Below, piece after piece: positions 1 to 9,757 of a DNA stretch of 64,000 nucleotides. This DNA comes from Mycolicibacillus koreensis (lineage in GTDB: Bacteria > Actinomycetota > Actinomycetes > Mycobacteriales > Mycobacteriaceae): assembly GCF_002104795.1 (NCBI RefSeq), contig NZ_NCXO01000019.1, positions 1 to 64,000 on the forward strand, written 5' to 3'. Below the pieces are notes generated by a model, which saw nothing but the letters and a program-made list of their open reading frames with translations, had not been told where the DNA came from and did not search any database. Position numbers and translations under genes: made by a program. Each line of letters starts with the position of its first letter. Position 1 is the first letter of the stretch.

Positions 1-185
1 CAACCACGGCCGGATACTCCACAATCAACAACCATCACGGATCAGAACCCGCAGACCCAGGTTGGTGGCGTAGAGCCCGATTGCCAATCCGATTACCAGG
101 TCGGGACTCACAAATATCGGCAAACACTGAGCCTCACCACCGAACTGGGGGGCTGGCGTGCTCCGATCCGGTCCGGCGCGAGGAG
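1..185. other. window edge, no firm gene
   Basis: No convincing gene is seen here. On the minus strand a 28-codon stretch (GTG at 111, stop at 25) encodes a hydrophobic helix-like peptide (PDLVIGLAIGLY) that vaguely resembles a membrane helix of a cation-diffusion transporter, and the reading seems to continue in another frame after the stop. It could be a relic of a transporter gene that extends left of the window. This is weak evidence from one helix. Confidence 0.2.
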
Positions 186-1715
186 TCAGTCGCTGTAGCG
201 TGCCCGCAGATCACCTTTGACCAGCTTGCCGGTCGGGGTGCGGGGCAACGCATCGACGAAATCCACCGAGCGCGGCGCCTTGTAGTGGGCGATGCGTTCG
301 CGCACATAGTCGATGAGCGCGTCGGCCAGCGCGGCGTCGGCGCTCACACCGTCGCGCACCTGCACCACCGCCTTGACCTGTTCGCCCATCTCGGGGTCGG
401 GCACGCCGATCACGGCGACGTCGAAGACGGCCGGGTGCAGTGCGAGCACGTTTTCGATCTCCTGCGGGTAGATGTTGACCCCACCGGAGATGATCATGAA
501 CGACTTGCGGTCGGTGAGGAACAGATACCCGTCGTCGTCGACGTAACCCAGGTCGCCGACCGTCGTCCAGGTCGGATGGTCGCGGTGTTGAGCGGCACGG
601 GTTTTCTGCGGATCGTTGTGGTAGGTGAACGGCATCGCCTCGCGTTCGAAGAACACCGTGCCGACCTCCCCGATCGGAAGCTCGCGGCCGTCGTCATCGC
701 AGATGTGGATCGTGCCGAGCACCGAGCGCCCCACCGAGCCGCGTTTGCGTTCCCACTCCGGCGCGGTCATGAACGTCAGCCCGTGCGCCTCGGTGGAGCT
801 GTAGTACTCGACGAGAATCGGCCCCCACCAAGCGATCATGGCGTCTTTGACTTCGGGAGGACATGGTGCGGCAGCATGCACCACCGCCTGCAGCGAGCTG
901 TGGTCGTAGCGGGTTTTGACGTCTTCGGGCAGCTGCAGCAGGCGTACGAACATGGTCGGCACCATCTGGGTGACGGTGACCCGGTGGCGTTCGATGGTCG
1001 CCAGTGTCGCCTCCGGGTCGAATTTCTCCATCAGGATGACGGTGCCGCCCAGAGCCTGCACGCCGGCACACCACCGCAGCGGCGCCGCGTGATAGATCGG
1101 CGCCGGAGACAGATAGACGGTCTCTGCGGTGATCCCGAACAAACCCTGCATCAAGGTGATCAGCGCTTCGCCCGGCTCGTCGACCTGGGCGTCGGGCAGC
1201 GGCGGTTTGATGCCTTTCGGGCGGCCGGTGGTGCCCGAGGAATACAGCATGTCCGCGCCGCGGGGCTGGTCGTCGAGCGGCGGTACCGACGCGTCGAGCA
1301 GCTCCTGATACGACGGATAGCCGACCATCGCAGCGCCGAAGCCGTAGCGCTGCACCGTATCGGGCAGCTCATCGAGCAGTCGCTGGCCCAGATCGGCGAG
1401 CCCGCCGGAGACGAACAGCACCCGGGTGTCGCTGTCGGTCACGATATGGGCGACTTCGGCCGGGCTCAGATGCCGGTTGATCGCGGTGATGTAGAGCCCG
1501 GAGCGCATGGCGGCCCAGTAGATGACGAACACCTCCGGGGTGTTATCGGCGAGCACGGCAATCACGTCCCCGCGGACCAGCCCTTGGGCGCGCAGCGCGG
1601 CGGCCAGCTGCGCCGAACGCTCCTCGAGCTCCCCGTAGGTCAAGACCTGGCGCGAGCCGGCCATGAGCACCGCGGGGCGGTGCGGGTCAGTGGCTGCGTG
1701 GGTTCCCGGAAACAC
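186..1715 (-). CDS. acyl-CoA synthetase (FadD-type, AMP-forming)
   Basis: This 509-residue protein activates a fatty or other carboxylic acid with ATP to an acyl-adenylate and then to an acyl-CoA. The ATP-binding motif LYSSGTTGRPKG lies at about residues 157-168. Other ANL-family motifs follow: YYSSTEAHG, the hinge region GDLGYVDDDGYLFLTDRK, and a C-terminal PRTPTGKLVKGDLR carrying the adenylation lysine. The GTG start at 1715 is favoured by a strong AGGAGG a few bases upstream. It follows nuoN by 63 bp on the same strand with a small hairpin between, so it may be read partly from the nuo operon or separately. The substrate cannot be told from sequence alone, and no specific FadD number is claimed. 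Confidence 0.9.
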   Translation of the reverse strand: MFPGTHAATDPHRPAVLMAGSRQVLTYGELEERSAQLAAALRAQGLVRGDVIAVLADNTPEVFVIYWAAMRSGLYITAINRHLSPAEVAHIVTDSDTRVLFVSGGLADLGQRLLDELPDTVQRYGFGAAMVGYPSYQELLDASVPPLDDQPRGADMLYSSGTTGRPKGIKPPLPDAQVDEPGEALITLMQGLFGITAETVYLSPAPIYHAAPLRWCAGVQALGGTVILMEKFDPEATLATIERHRVTVTQMVPTMFVRLLQLPEDVKTRYDHSSLQAVVHAAAPCPPEVKDAMIAWWGPILVEYYSSTEAHGLTFMTAPEWERKRGSVGRSVLGTIHICDDDGRELPIGEVGTVFFEREAMPFTYHNDPQKTRAAQHRDHPTWTTVGDLGYVDDDGYLFLTDRKSFMIISGGVNIYPQEIENVLALHPAVFDVAVIGVPDPEMGEQVKAVVQVRDGVSADAALADALIDYVRERIAHYKAPRSVDFVDALPRTPTGKLVKGDLRARYSD

Positions 1716-1747
1716 GTGTCCTCCTCATCGGTGACGGTCTCATCGGT

Positions 1748-1766
1748 GACGCGCGTAGTGCGCGTC
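1748..1766 (-). terminator. small hairpin between nuoN and fadD-like gene
   Basis: A 7-bp perfect stem (gacgcgc/gcgcgtc) with a 5-nt loop lies just after the nuoN stop. There is no U tract, so it would be a weak or U-less terminator at best. Next to it are two 13-bp direct copies of ctcatcggtgacg (724-736 and 739-751 after position 1000, i.e. 1724-1736 and 1739-1751). Confidence 0.3.
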
Positions 1767-1778
1767 GGGCGGCAGCGG

Positions 1779-3359
1779 TCAGCGCACGAACTGCGTTGCC
1801 GCGTTCACCAGATCGAAAAGGGGCTGGGGCAGAACCCCCAACAGCACGGTAACCGCTGCGCACACCGCGATCGCGGCCTTGCCCAACGCTCCGGGCACCG
1901 CGACGTCGGGAGTGTCGTCGGTGGGTTCGGTGAAGAACATCAGCAAGATCACCCGCACGTAGAAGTAGGCGGCCACCCCACTGGCGATCACCCCGACGAT
2001 CACCAGCGGAACCGCGCCCCCTTCGGCGGCGGCGGCGAACACGGCGAACTTACTGGTGAACCCGCTGGTCAACGGGATACCGGCAAACGCCAACAGGAAC
2101 AGCGAAAACATCACCCCGACCAGCGGCGAGCGTCGGCCCAGCCCGGCCCAGTGCGCCATGCCGGCGTCCTCGACGCCGTCGGCGCCGCGCACCAGCGCCA
2201 GGATCGCGAACGCTCCGACGGTGGAGAAGCTGTAGGCGATCAGATAGAAGATCGTCGAGGACACCGCGGCGGGGACGGCGGCCAGAACACCGGTGAGGAT
2301 GAAACCGACGTGGGAGACCGACGAATAGGCCAGCATCCGTTTGACGTCGCTCTGGCTGACCGCCGCGACCGTCGCGACCGCCATGGTCAGAATCGCCACC
2401 AGCCACAACACCGGGCGCCACTGGGCCTGCAGTGGCGGCAGGGCGACATAGACGAACCGCAGCAGCGCACCGAACGCGGCGACCTTGGTCGCCGAGGCCA
2501 TGAACCCGGTGATCGGGGTGGGCGCACCGACGTAGACATCCGGGATCCAGGAATGGAACGGCACCGCGCCGACCTTGAACAACAACCCCATCGCGACCAG
2601 TGCGGCACCCACCAGCGCCAGGGAGCCGACGCGGTGGGTGCCCAGGTGATCGGCGATGCCGGCCAGCGACAGGGTGCCGGTGGCCCCGTAGAGCAGGGCG
2701 GCGCCGTAGAGGAAGAACGCCGAGGAGAACGCGCCGAGCAGAAAGTATTTCATCGCCGCCTCCTGGGAGAGCAGGCGACGGTGCCGGGCCAGGCCGCACA
2801 GCAGATACAGCGGCAGCGAGAGCACCTCAAGACCGATGAACATCGTCAGCAGGTCGTTGGCGGCGGGGAACACCAGCATGCCGCCCACCGCGAGCAACGT
2901 CAGCGGGAACACCTCGGTCTGCATGGCGCCGGCGCGCAACGCCTGGCGTTCGACCGCGCCGTCGGGAATGGCCGAGCCCTGTGGGGTGAACGAGTCAAGT
3001 CCGGCGGCCACGCTCGCCAACCGCGTCTGCGCCTCGGCGCGTGGTGCGGCCAGGGTGCGTTCGGCGATGAACATCACCGCCATCAGCGCCACCAACAGCA
3101 CCGTTCCCTGCACCAGCAGCACAGGACGATCCACGGCGAGGGCTCCGACCACTGCGGTGCGCCCTTGGGGCCCAGTGTGATTGGCTACCACGACGACACC
3201 GACAAACGCGGCCGCCAAGGCGCTCAGCGTCAAGCCGACCTGCACGCGGTAGCGCCACGCCCGCGACACGAAGGCCTCGACCACGATGCCGGCCACCGCG
3301 GCGCCGAAGACGATCAGCAGCGGAAACACCAGGGTGTATTCGATGCTCGGAGTGGGCAT
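1779..3359 (-). CDS. nuoN: NADH-quinone oxidoreductase subunit N
   Basis: NuoN is one of three antiporter-like membrane subunits that pump protons in respiratory complex I. The 526-residue product is almost entirely hydrophobic, with many transmembrane helices. It shows the conserved helix segment LLFKVGAVPFHSWIPDVY with the buried lysine, and VKRMLAYSS. ATG at 3359 is chosen because it aligns with the usual short N terminus. A GTG at 3368 that overlaps the nuoM stop (GTGA) is an alternative giving three more residues. It is the last gene of the nuo operon. Confidence 0.93.
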   Translation of the reverse strand: MPTPSIEYTLVFPLLIVFGAAVAGIVVEAFVSRAWRYRVQVGLTLSALAAAFVGVVVVANHTGPQGRTAVVGALAVDRPVLLVQGTVLLVALMAVMFIAERTLAAPRAEAQTRLASVAAGLDSFTPQGSAIPDGAVERQALRAGAMQTEVFPLTLLAVGGMLVFPAANDLLTMFIGLEVLSLPLYLLCGLARHRRLLSQEAAMKYFLLGAFSSAFFLYGAALLYGATGTLSLAGIADHLGTHRVGSLALVGAALVAMGLLFKVGAVPFHSWIPDVYVGAPTPITGFMASATKVAAFGALLRFVYVALPPLQAQWRPVLWLVAILTMAVATVAAVSQSDVKRMLAYSSVSHVGFILTGVLAAVPAAVSSTIFYLIAYSFSTVGAFAILALVRGADGVEDAGMAHWAGLGRRSPLVGVMFSLFLLAFAGIPLTSGFTSKFAVFAAAAEGGAVPLVIVGVIASGVAAYFYVRVILLMFFTEPTDDTPDVAVPGALGKAAIAVCAAVTVLLGVLPQPLFDLVNAATQFVR

Positions 3360-3364
3360 AGCGG

Positions 3365-4918
3365 TCACGGCACCGGTCCCTCCGCGTTGTGCGGCGCCGG
3401 ATCGTGCTGACCGATCGTGGTCATGGTGTGTCCGACGGCCGGGTTGATGATGTCGAGAACCGGTTTGGGATAGAAACCCAAAAACAGCAGCAGCGCGATC
3501 AGGGGGGCGACGACGACGACCTCGCGCGGTACCAGGTCGCGCAGGCGGTCGTTGCCGTGGGCCACCGGTCCGGTCATCACCCGCTGATACAGCCAGAGCA
3601 TGTAGATCGAGGAGAGCACCAGTGCGGTCGTGCCGATCACCGCGGCCAGCCAATACCGGTTGAATGTGCCGATCAACACCAGGAATTCACTGATGAACGG
3701 TGCCAGCCCGGGCAGCGACAGGGTGGCCATCGCGGCGACCAGGAAGGTGCCGGCGAGCACCGGGGCGACCTTCTGCACGCCGCCGTAGTCGGCGATCCGG
3801 CGGCTGCCGTGCTGGGCGATGAGGAAGCCGGCGATGAGGAACACCGCCGCGGTCGACAGCCCGTGGTTGAACATGTACAGCGTCGACCCGCTCTGACCCT
3901 GGGAGGTCATCACGAAGATCCCCAGGATGATGAATCCGAAGTGCGAGATCGAGGTGTAGGCGATCAACCGCATGATGTCGGTCTGACCGATCGCGACCAT
4001 CGCGCCGTAGACGACCCCGACGACCGCCAACACGATGATCGCGGGACGGAAGTAGGTGGACGCGTCGGGGAAGAGCTGCAGACAGTAGCGCAGCATCCCG
4101 AAGGTCCCGACCTTGTCCATCACCGCCATCATCAGCACCGCGCTGGCCGGGGTGGCCTCCACCGCCGCGTCGGGCAGCCACCGGTGAAACGGCCACAGGG
4201 GGGCCTTGATCGCGAACGCGAACATGAATCCCAAGAACAGCGCCTTGAGCACCCCCGGGTCGACGACACCGGAGTCGGGGGAGAACAACGCCACCGCCGC
4301 CCGGAAATCGAAGGTGCCGGTGCCGTGCTGCGCGGTCACCACGTACACCCCGATGACCGCGGCCAGCATGATCAACCCGCCGAACAGGTTGTACAGCAGG
4401 AATTTCAACGCCGCCTGCGAGCGGTTGCGCCCGTGACCGAATCCTCCGATGAGGAAGTACATCGGGATCAGCATCGCTTCGAAGAACACGTAGAACAGCA
4501 GCACGTCGAGGGAGACCAGCGAGATCAGCACCATCGACTCGACGGTCAACGTCAGCGCGACGTAGGCGTGCACACCGCGGCTTCGGGTTCCCCCGTCGTT
4601 CCATCCGGCGAGAATCAGAATCGGGACCAGCAGTGCGGTCAGCAACACCAGCACCACCGCGATGCCGTCGACCCCGAGGGTGTATCCAGCGCCGAACGCC
4701 GGGATCCAGGAATGGGATTCGACGAACTGGTAGGGCGCCGCGGAGCCGGAGGTGTCGAACCCGACGGTGATCACCACCGCGAGAGCCAGCACCGCCAGAC
4801 TCACACCCAGCCCGACCACCTTCGCCGGCTTCGGTGCGGCGGCCGGCAAAAGGATCACCACCACCGCGCCGGCGACCGGAAGGAGCCACAGTGCGGACAG
4901 CCACGGAATCCCCATCAT
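3365..4918 (-). CDS. nuoM: NADH-quinone oxidoreductase subunit M
   Basis: NuoM is a proton-pumping, antiporter-like membrane subunit of complex I. The product has 517 residues and about 14 hydrophobic segments. The conserved region [20 protein letters not shown] carries the channel lysine and histidine, followed by [15 protein letters not shown]. Its ATG overlaps the nuoL stop in an ATGA, which indicates translational coupling. Length matches actinobacterial NuoM proteins. Confidence 0.95.
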   Translation of the reverse strand: MMGIPWLSALWLLPVAGAVVVILLPAAAPKPAKVVGLGVSLAVLALAVVITVGFDTSGSAAPYQFVESHSWIPAFGAGYTLGVDGIAVVLVLLTALLVPILILAGWNDGGTRSRGVHAYVALTLTVESMVLISLVSLDVLLFYVFFEAMLIPMYFLIGGFGHGRNRSQAALKFLLYNLFGGLIMLAAVIGVYVVTAQHGTGTFDFRAAVALFSPDSGVVDPGVLKALFLGFMFAFAIKAPLWPFHRWLPDAAVEATPASAVLMMAVMDKVGTFGMLRYCLQLFPDASTYFRPAIIVLAVVGVVYGAMVAIGQTDIMRLIAYTSISHFGFIILGIFVMTSQGQSGSTLYMFNHGLSTAAVFLIAGFLIAQHGSRRIADYGGVQKVAPVLAGTFLVAAMATLSLPGLAPFISEFLVLIGTFNRYWLAAVIGTTALVLSSIYMLWLYQRVMTGPVAHGNDRLRDLVPREVVVVAPLIALLLFLGFYPKPVLDIINPAVGHTMTTIGQHDPAPHNAEGPVP

Positions 4919-6828
4919 CGTTGCACCACCAAGACCACCGCGACCAGCAGCACCGCTCCGGCCAACATCATCAGTGCGTAGCTGCGGGCGAACCCGGTCT
5001 GCACCGCGCGCAGCGCCCCGGAAGCACGACGCACCCCGGCGGCCAGCGCATCGACCGAGCCGTCCACGCCGACGTCGTCGACGTAGGCCAGGGCGCGCGC
5101 CGTCCGGTCACCGGGACGCATGAACAGCCCCTCGTTGACCGCGTCGCCGTACAGGTCGCGGCGGGCCGCCGCCGTCAACGCCGACACGTCGGTGGGGGCG
5201 GTGGCCGGCACCGGGCGACGGGCATACATCGCGTAGGCCACAGCGACACCGACGAGCACCACCGCGAAGGTCACCGATGCGCTCACCCACGCGGGCACAG
5301 CGTGGGTCGACTCGAGGTGGCCGGGGCCGACGACCGGGGCCAGCCACCGCTCCAGCCTCCCGAACGCCAAGACGACCCCGGCGAACAGCGCCCCGCCGGC
5401 CAGCACGATCATCGGCCCGGTCATCACCGCCGGCGCCTCGTGCGGATGCTGCACCGCGCGCTGCGCGGTCACCTCGGATTCGTCGGCTGCCCACCGGCGC
5501 TCTCCGAAGAACGTCATCACCATCACCCGGGTCATGTAGAACGCGGTGATCCCGGCGCCGAGAACCGCGACGGCGGCCAACGTCATCCCGCGCACCCCAC
5601 CGGATCCCAGCGCGGCCTCGATGATGGCGTCCTTGGAGAAGAACCCGGCGAACGGCGGCACCCCGATGATCGCCAGGTAACACATGCCGAACGTGAGGTA
5701 GGTGATCGGCATAAAGGCGCGCAGCGCGCCGTAGCGGCGCATGTCCTGCTCGTCGTTCATGCCGTGCATCACCGCCCCCGAGCCGAGGAACAGTCCGGCC
5801 TTGAAGAAGCCGTGGGTCAGCAGGTGCAGGATCGCGAACGCGTAGCCGGCGGCGCCCAGCCCGGCGGCGAGCACCATGTAGCCGATCTGGCTGATCGTGG
5901 AGGCGGCCAGGGCCCGTTTGATGTCGTCTTTGGCGCAGCCGATCACCGCCCCGAACAGCAGGGTGGCCGCACCGACGATCACCACCGCCGATCGCGCGTC
6001 GGCGGACAGGTCGAACAGCGGGCCGGAGCGCACGATCAGATACACCCCGGCGGTGACCATGGTGGCGGCGTGGATCAGCGCCGACACCGGTGTGGGGCCC
6101 TCCATCGCGTCGAACAACCAGGCCTGCACCGGTATCTGCGCTGATTTGGCGCACGCGCCGAGCAGCAGCAGCAATCCGATCGCGGTGAGCATGCCCTGCG
6201 AGGCGGTGTCGGCGGCGGTGAACACACCCTCGTAGGAGAGCGTGCCGAAACTGGCGAACATCGCGAACATCGCCAGCGACAGCCCGAAGTCGCCGACCCG
6301 GTTGGACACGAACGCCTTCTTCCCGGCGGCCGCGGCGGTGGGACGTTGATACCAGAAACCGATCAGCAGGTAGGAGGCCAGCCCGACGCCCTCCCACCCG
6401 AGGTAGAGCACCAGATAGTTGTCGGCGACCACCAGCAGCAACATCGCGGCGACGAACAGGTTCAGGTAGGCGAAGAACCGTCGCCGGTCCGGGTCGTCGG
6501 CCATGTACCCGATGGAATAGATGTGGATCAGCGCCCCGACCCCGGTGATCAACAGCACGAAGCAGATCGACAGCGGGTCGACGAGCACACCGAAGTCGAC
6601 CTGCAGGTCGGCGACCGGGACCCAGGAGAACAGGTGCGGATGGATCTGCCGGTCCCCGGCGGGGCGGCCAGCCAGCTCGATCAACAGCGCCACCGCGAGG
6701 CCGAACGAACCGAGCACGGTGGCACAGCCGGCCAGGTGCCCCCACCGGTCGGTGCGGCGGCCACCGACCAGCAGGCCGAACGCCCCCGCGGTGGGCAGCG
6801 CCACCAGCAGCCAACTCAGATGTGTCAT
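4915..6828 (-). CDS. nuoL: NADH-quinone oxidoreductase subunit L
   Basis: NuoL is the distal proton-pumping subunit of complex I and carries the long lateral helix. The 637-residue product has the typical N-terminal segment, the central motif [20 protein letters not shown] (written here without its first residues), and [18 protein letters not shown]. The ATG at 6828 lies 8 bp after the nuoK stop, and the stop overlaps the nuoM start (ATGA). Size and order are as expected for a nuoA-N operon. Confidence 0.95.
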   Translation of the reverse strand: MTHLSWLLVALPTAGAFGLLVGGRRTDRWGHLAGCATVLGSFGLAVALLIELAGRPAGDRQIHPHLFSWVPVADLQVDFGVLVDPLSICFVLLITGVGALIHIYSIGYMADDPDRRRFFAYLNLFVAAMLLLVVADNYLVLYLGWEGVGLASYLLIGFWYQRPTAAAAGKKAFVSNRVGDFGLSLAMFAMFASFGTLSYEGVFTAADTASQGMLTAIGLLLLLGACAKSAQIPVQAWLFDAMEGPTPVSALIHAATMVTAGVYLIVRSGPLFDLSADARSAVVIVGAATLLFGAVIGCAKDDIKRALAASTISQIGYMVLAAGLGAAGYAFAILHLLTHGFFKAGLFLGSGAVMHGMNDEQDMRRYGALRAFMPITYLTFGMCYLAIIGVPPFAGFFSKDAIIEAALGSGGVRGMTLAAVAVLGAGITAFYMTRVMVMTFFGERRWAADESEVTAQRAVQHPHEAPAVMTGPMIVLAGGALFAGVVLAFGRLERWLAPVVGPGHLESTHAVPAWVSASVTFAVVLVGVAVAYAMYARRPVPATAPTDVSALTAAARRDLYGDAVNEGLFMRPGDRTARALAYVDDVGVDGSVDALAAGVRRASGALRAVQTGFARSYALMMLAGAVLLVAVVLVVQR

Positions 6829-6836
6829 ATGCGCGG

Positions 6837-7136
6837 TCAGCCCTTGAGTAGGTTCACGTCATCGACCGAAGCCGATCTGCGGGCACGGAAGATCGTCATG
6901 ATGATCGCCAACCCGACCACCACCTCACAGGCAGCCACCACCATCGTGAAGAACGCCACCATCTGGCCGTCGAGCTGGCCGTGGGTGCGCGAGAATGTCA
7001 CCAACGCCAGGTTGGCGGCGTTGAGCATCAGCTCGATGCACATGAACATGACGATCGCGTTGCGTCTCAACAAGACCCCGGCTGCGCCGATGGTGAACAG
7101 CAGCGCCGAGAGGTACAGGTAGTTGTCGGGATTCAC
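6837..7136 (-). CDS. nuoK: NADH-quinone oxidoreductase subunit K
   Basis: NuoK is a small three-helix subunit of the complex I proton path. The start is the GTG at 7136, which overlaps the nuoJ stop as GTGA and gives a 99-residue protein, the usual length for mycobacteria. It begins [14 protein letters not shown] and contains the conserved glutamate-bearing helices [14 protein letters not shown] and [12 protein letters not shown] longer reading that starts farther upstream would run through nuoJ and is rejected. Confidence 0.95.
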   Translation of the reverse strand: MNPDNYLYLSALLFTIGAAGVLLRRNAIVMFMCIELMLNAANLALVTFSRTHGQLDGQMVAFFTMVVAACEVVVGLAIIMTIFRARRSASVDDVNLLKG

Positions 7137-7945
7137 TGCTGGGCCCCCTGCTGGTCGCTGCGGGTGGCGTTTCCGGTGTGGCCGACGGTGCGTTGATGCA
7201 GCAACCGCGGCACCGACAGCTCCGAGAACGATCCGTCGGGCAGCAGCGCAGCGACGTCGACGGCGTTGTGGCGGGCATAGACCCCCGGTGTCGGCATCGG
7301 GGTGGGGTGGCCACCGTGGGCGAAGCGACGGATCGACAGCTCCCGTTGGGTGGGGCGCGCGGTGAGCCGCTCCCGGTGGGCCAGCACCATCGCGGCGAGC
7401 ACCGCGGTGACCAACAGTGCCCCGGTCAATTCGAACGCCCACAGGTAGCGGGTGAAGATCAAGGCCGCGAGCCCTTCGACGTTGCCGTCGGTTCCCGGTG
7501 CCGGACCGGCGGTCGCGGTGACCGACGCCGGTGCGGCGGCGGCAGCACCGATCGCCCCGATCAGCAGCACCCCGAACCCGAGCCCGGCGGCGAGTCCGGC
7601 GATTCGTTGCCCGCGCAGAGTCTCCACCAGCGATTCGCGGGAATCCACCCCGATCAGCATCATCACGAACAGGAACAGCATCATCACCGCCCCGGTGTAG
7701 ACCACGATCTGCACCACGCCGAGGAACATGGCGTCCTGCAGGAAATAGAACACCGCCAGCGACAGCATCGTCATCGCCAGGAACAATGCCGAGTACACCG
7801 CTTTGTTGGCCATCACCACCCCGAGTGCGCCGATCACCGCGACGACGCCGAGCAGCCAGAACACCACCGCCTCACCGGTGCTGGTGCGCGCCAGCGTGTC
7901 GGCGACCGGCCCGGCCGAGCCGGTGATCAACGTGGGGACCGTCAT
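7133..7945 (-). CDS. nuoJ: NADH-quinone oxidoreductase subunit J
   Basis: NuoJ is a membrane subunit of complex I at the base of the quinone chamber. The product has 270 residues, with five predicted helices in the first two thirds, including the conserved [20 protein letters not shown] (a pi-bulge helix). A long hydrophilic C-terminal tail of about 80 residues follows, as in other actinobacterial NuoJ proteins. Its ATG overlaps the nuoI stop (ATGA). Confidence 0.94.
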   Translation of the reverse strand: MTVPTLITGSAGPVADTLARTSTGEAVVFWLLGVVAVIGALGVVMANKAVYSALFLAMTMLSLAVFYFLQDAMFLGVVQIVVYTGAVMMLFLFVMMLIGVDSRESLVETLRGQRIAGLAAGLGFGVLLIGAIGAAAAAPASVTATAGPAPGTDGNVEGLAALIFTRYLWAFELTGALLVTAVLAAMVLAHRERLTARPTQRELSIRRFAHGGHPTPMPTPGVYARHNAVDVAALLPDGSFSELSVPRLLHQRTVGHTGNATRSDQQGAQQ

Positions 7946-8520
7946 GCTTTGCCCTGTTTCGCTCGATCCAGCAGCGCGAACAGATCCGGGTTGTCGCGCA
8001 GCCCGTCGGCGGTGACATTGCCCAGGTAGTAGTCCTTGTCGGTGGCCCCTGGCGGCATCGCATGCGGCGGAGCGGTCATCCCCGGTTCCAGCGGCGCCAG
8101 CAGTTGGTCACGTTCCCAGATCATGTCGGCGCGGTTGTCCGCGGCGATCTCGTAGTCGTTGGTCATCGTCAGTGCCCGCGTCGGGCACGCCTCGATGCAG
8201 TAACCGCAGCCGATGCAGCGCAGATAGTTGATCTGGTAGACCCGGCCGTAGCGTTCGCCGGGGGAGTAGCGCTCCTCGTCGGTGTTGTCGGCGGCCTCCA
8301 CATAGATGGCGTCGGCCGGGCAGGCCCAGGCGCACAGTTCGCAGCCGATGCACTTCTCCAACCCGTCCGGGTGACGGTTGAGCCGGTGGCGTCCGTGGAA
8401 GCGTTGCGCGGTAGGTTTTTTGGTTTCCGGGTAGCCGTCGTTGATCGGCTTTTTGAACATCGTCCTCAGCGTGACCCCGAACCCGGCCAGGGCGTTGAGA
8501 GCACCTTTGACACTAGCCAT
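7942..8520 (-). CDS. nuoI: NADH-quinone oxidoreductase subunit I
   Basis: NuoI is the peripheral ferredoxin-like subunit that carries two 4Fe-4S clusters (N6a and N6b) in complex I. Both cluster motifs are intact: [12 protein letters not shown] at about residues 57-68 and [12 protein letters not shown] about 40 residues later. The product has 192 residues. Its ATG lies inside the end of nuoH, an 8-bp overlap, and the stop overlaps the nuoJ start. Confidence 0.96.
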   Translation of the reverse strand: MASVKGALNALAGFGVTLRTMFKKPINDGYPETKKPTAQRFHGRHRLNRHPDGLEKCIGCELCAWACPADAIYVEAADNTDEERYSPGERYGRVYQINYLRCIGCGYCIEACPTRALTMTNDYEIAADNRADMIWERDQLLAPLEPGMTAPPHAMPPGATDKDYYLGNVTADGLRDNPDLFALLDRAKQGKA

Positions 8521-9757
8521 GGATCTCCTCCTTGCTGGCCTGCCGGCCGGCGGCGTCGTGCGCCGGCAGCGGCGGGATGGGGTAGGCGCCGGCGGTGGTG
8601 CCCGGTGCCGGCGGCGAAGCGGTGGGATAGCCGCGCGCGGTGGCGAACCGGTGGTGCAAGAACCCCAGCAGACCCGCCGCGGTGACCGCGCTGATCACCA
8701 CCAAGGTGAGCTCCCAGTGCGCGAAGCCGTCGTTGCGCAGGCTGCGGATGGCCGCGGCGACCAGCACCCACAGCAGTGCCTGCGGGATGAGGATTTTCCA
8801 GCCCAGGGCCATGAACTGGTCGTAGCGCAGTCGCGGCAGGGTGGCGCGCAGCCAGATGTAGAGGAACAGAAATCCCCACACCTTGGCGGTGAACCACAGC
8901 ACCGGCCACCAGCCGGTGTTGGCGCCGTCGATCATGTTGAACGGCCACGGGGCATGCCAGCCGCCCATGAACAACGTGACCGCCAGCGCCGAGACCGTGG
9001 TCATGTTGATGTACTCGCCGAGGAAGAACATGGCGAACTTCAGCGAGGAGTACTCGGTGTGGAAACCGCCGACGAGTTCGCCCTCGGCCTCGGGCAGGTC
9101 GAACGGAGCGCGGTTGGTCTCGCCGACCACCGCGGTGACGTAGACGAAGAACGACGGCAACAGCAGAAACGCGAACCACATCCGGTCCTGGGCGGCAACG
9201 ATTCCCGAGGTGGACATGGTCCCGGCGTAGAGGAACACCGCGGCGAACGCCAGGCCCATCGCCACCTCGTAGGAGATCACCTGTGCGGTCGAACGGATCC
9301 CGCCGAGCAGCGGATAGGTCGAACCCGACGACCAGCCGGCCAGGATGATCCCGTACACCCCGATCGAGGACATCGCGAGGATGAACAGCACCGCGATCGG
9401 CAGGTCGGTCAGCTGCAGCGCCGTGCGGTGGCCGAACACGCTCACCTCCGGCCCGAACGGGATCACCGCGAACGCGGTGATCGCCGGGACCACCGTGATG
9501 CACGGCGCCAGGGTGTAGATCACCTTGTCGACGTCGGTGGGGATGATGCCCTCCTTGAGGGCGAGTTTGATGCCGTCGGCGAGGCTCTGCAGCCAGCCTT
9601 TCGGTCCGACACGGTTGGGCCCGGGTCGCATCTGCATGTGGCCGAGAACTTTTCGTTCGATGACGATGGCGAACAGCACCGTCAGCAGCAGATAGACGAA
9701 GACGGCCACCGCTTTGGCGACGATCAGCCACCACACGTCGTTGCCGAACCCGGTCAT
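8513..9757 (-). CDS. nuoH: NADH-quinone oxidoreductase subunit H
   Basis: NuoH is the membrane subunit that forms much of the ubiquinone/menaquinone entry site. The 414-residue product has about eight or nine helices. It shows the conserved [20 protein letters not shown] loop (20 residues) and the acidic [14 protein letters not shown] loop. The C-terminal extension of about 50 hydrophilic residues after the last helix is typical of actinobacteria. Its ATG overlaps the nuoG stop (ATGA). Confidence 0.95.
   Translation of the reverse strand: MTGFGNDVWWLIVAKAVAVFVYLLLTVLFAIVIERKVLGHMQMRPGPNRVGPKGWLQSLADGIKLALKEGIIPTDVDKVIYTLAPCITVVPAITAFAVIPFGPEVSVFGHRTALQLTDLPIAVLFILAMSSIGVYGIILAGWSSGSTYPLLGGIRSTAQVISYEVAMGLAFAAVFLYAGTMSTSGIVAAQDRMWFAFLLLPSFFVYVTAVVGETNRAPFDLPEAEGELVGGFHTEYSSLKFAMFFLGEYINMTTVSALAVTLFMGGWHAPWPFNMIDGANTGWWPVLWFTAKVWGFLFLYIWLRATLPRLRYDQFMALGWKILIPQALLWVLVAAAIRSLRNDGFAHWELTLVVISAVTAAGLLGFLHHRFATARGYPTASPPAPGTTAGAYPIPPLPAHDAAGRQASKEEIHG

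Noticed and set aside
1724-1751. Two 13-bp direct repeats as an attachment site
   Set aside because: The repeats are short, have no integrase nearby and lie between a terminator-like hairpin and a start codon.
81-3410. A plus-strand open frame of 1109 codons across the fadD-like gene and nuoN
   Set aside because: It is rich in Arg, Gly, His and Gln, has no recognisable domain, and lies antisense to two clear genes; such long shadows are common in GC-rich DNA.
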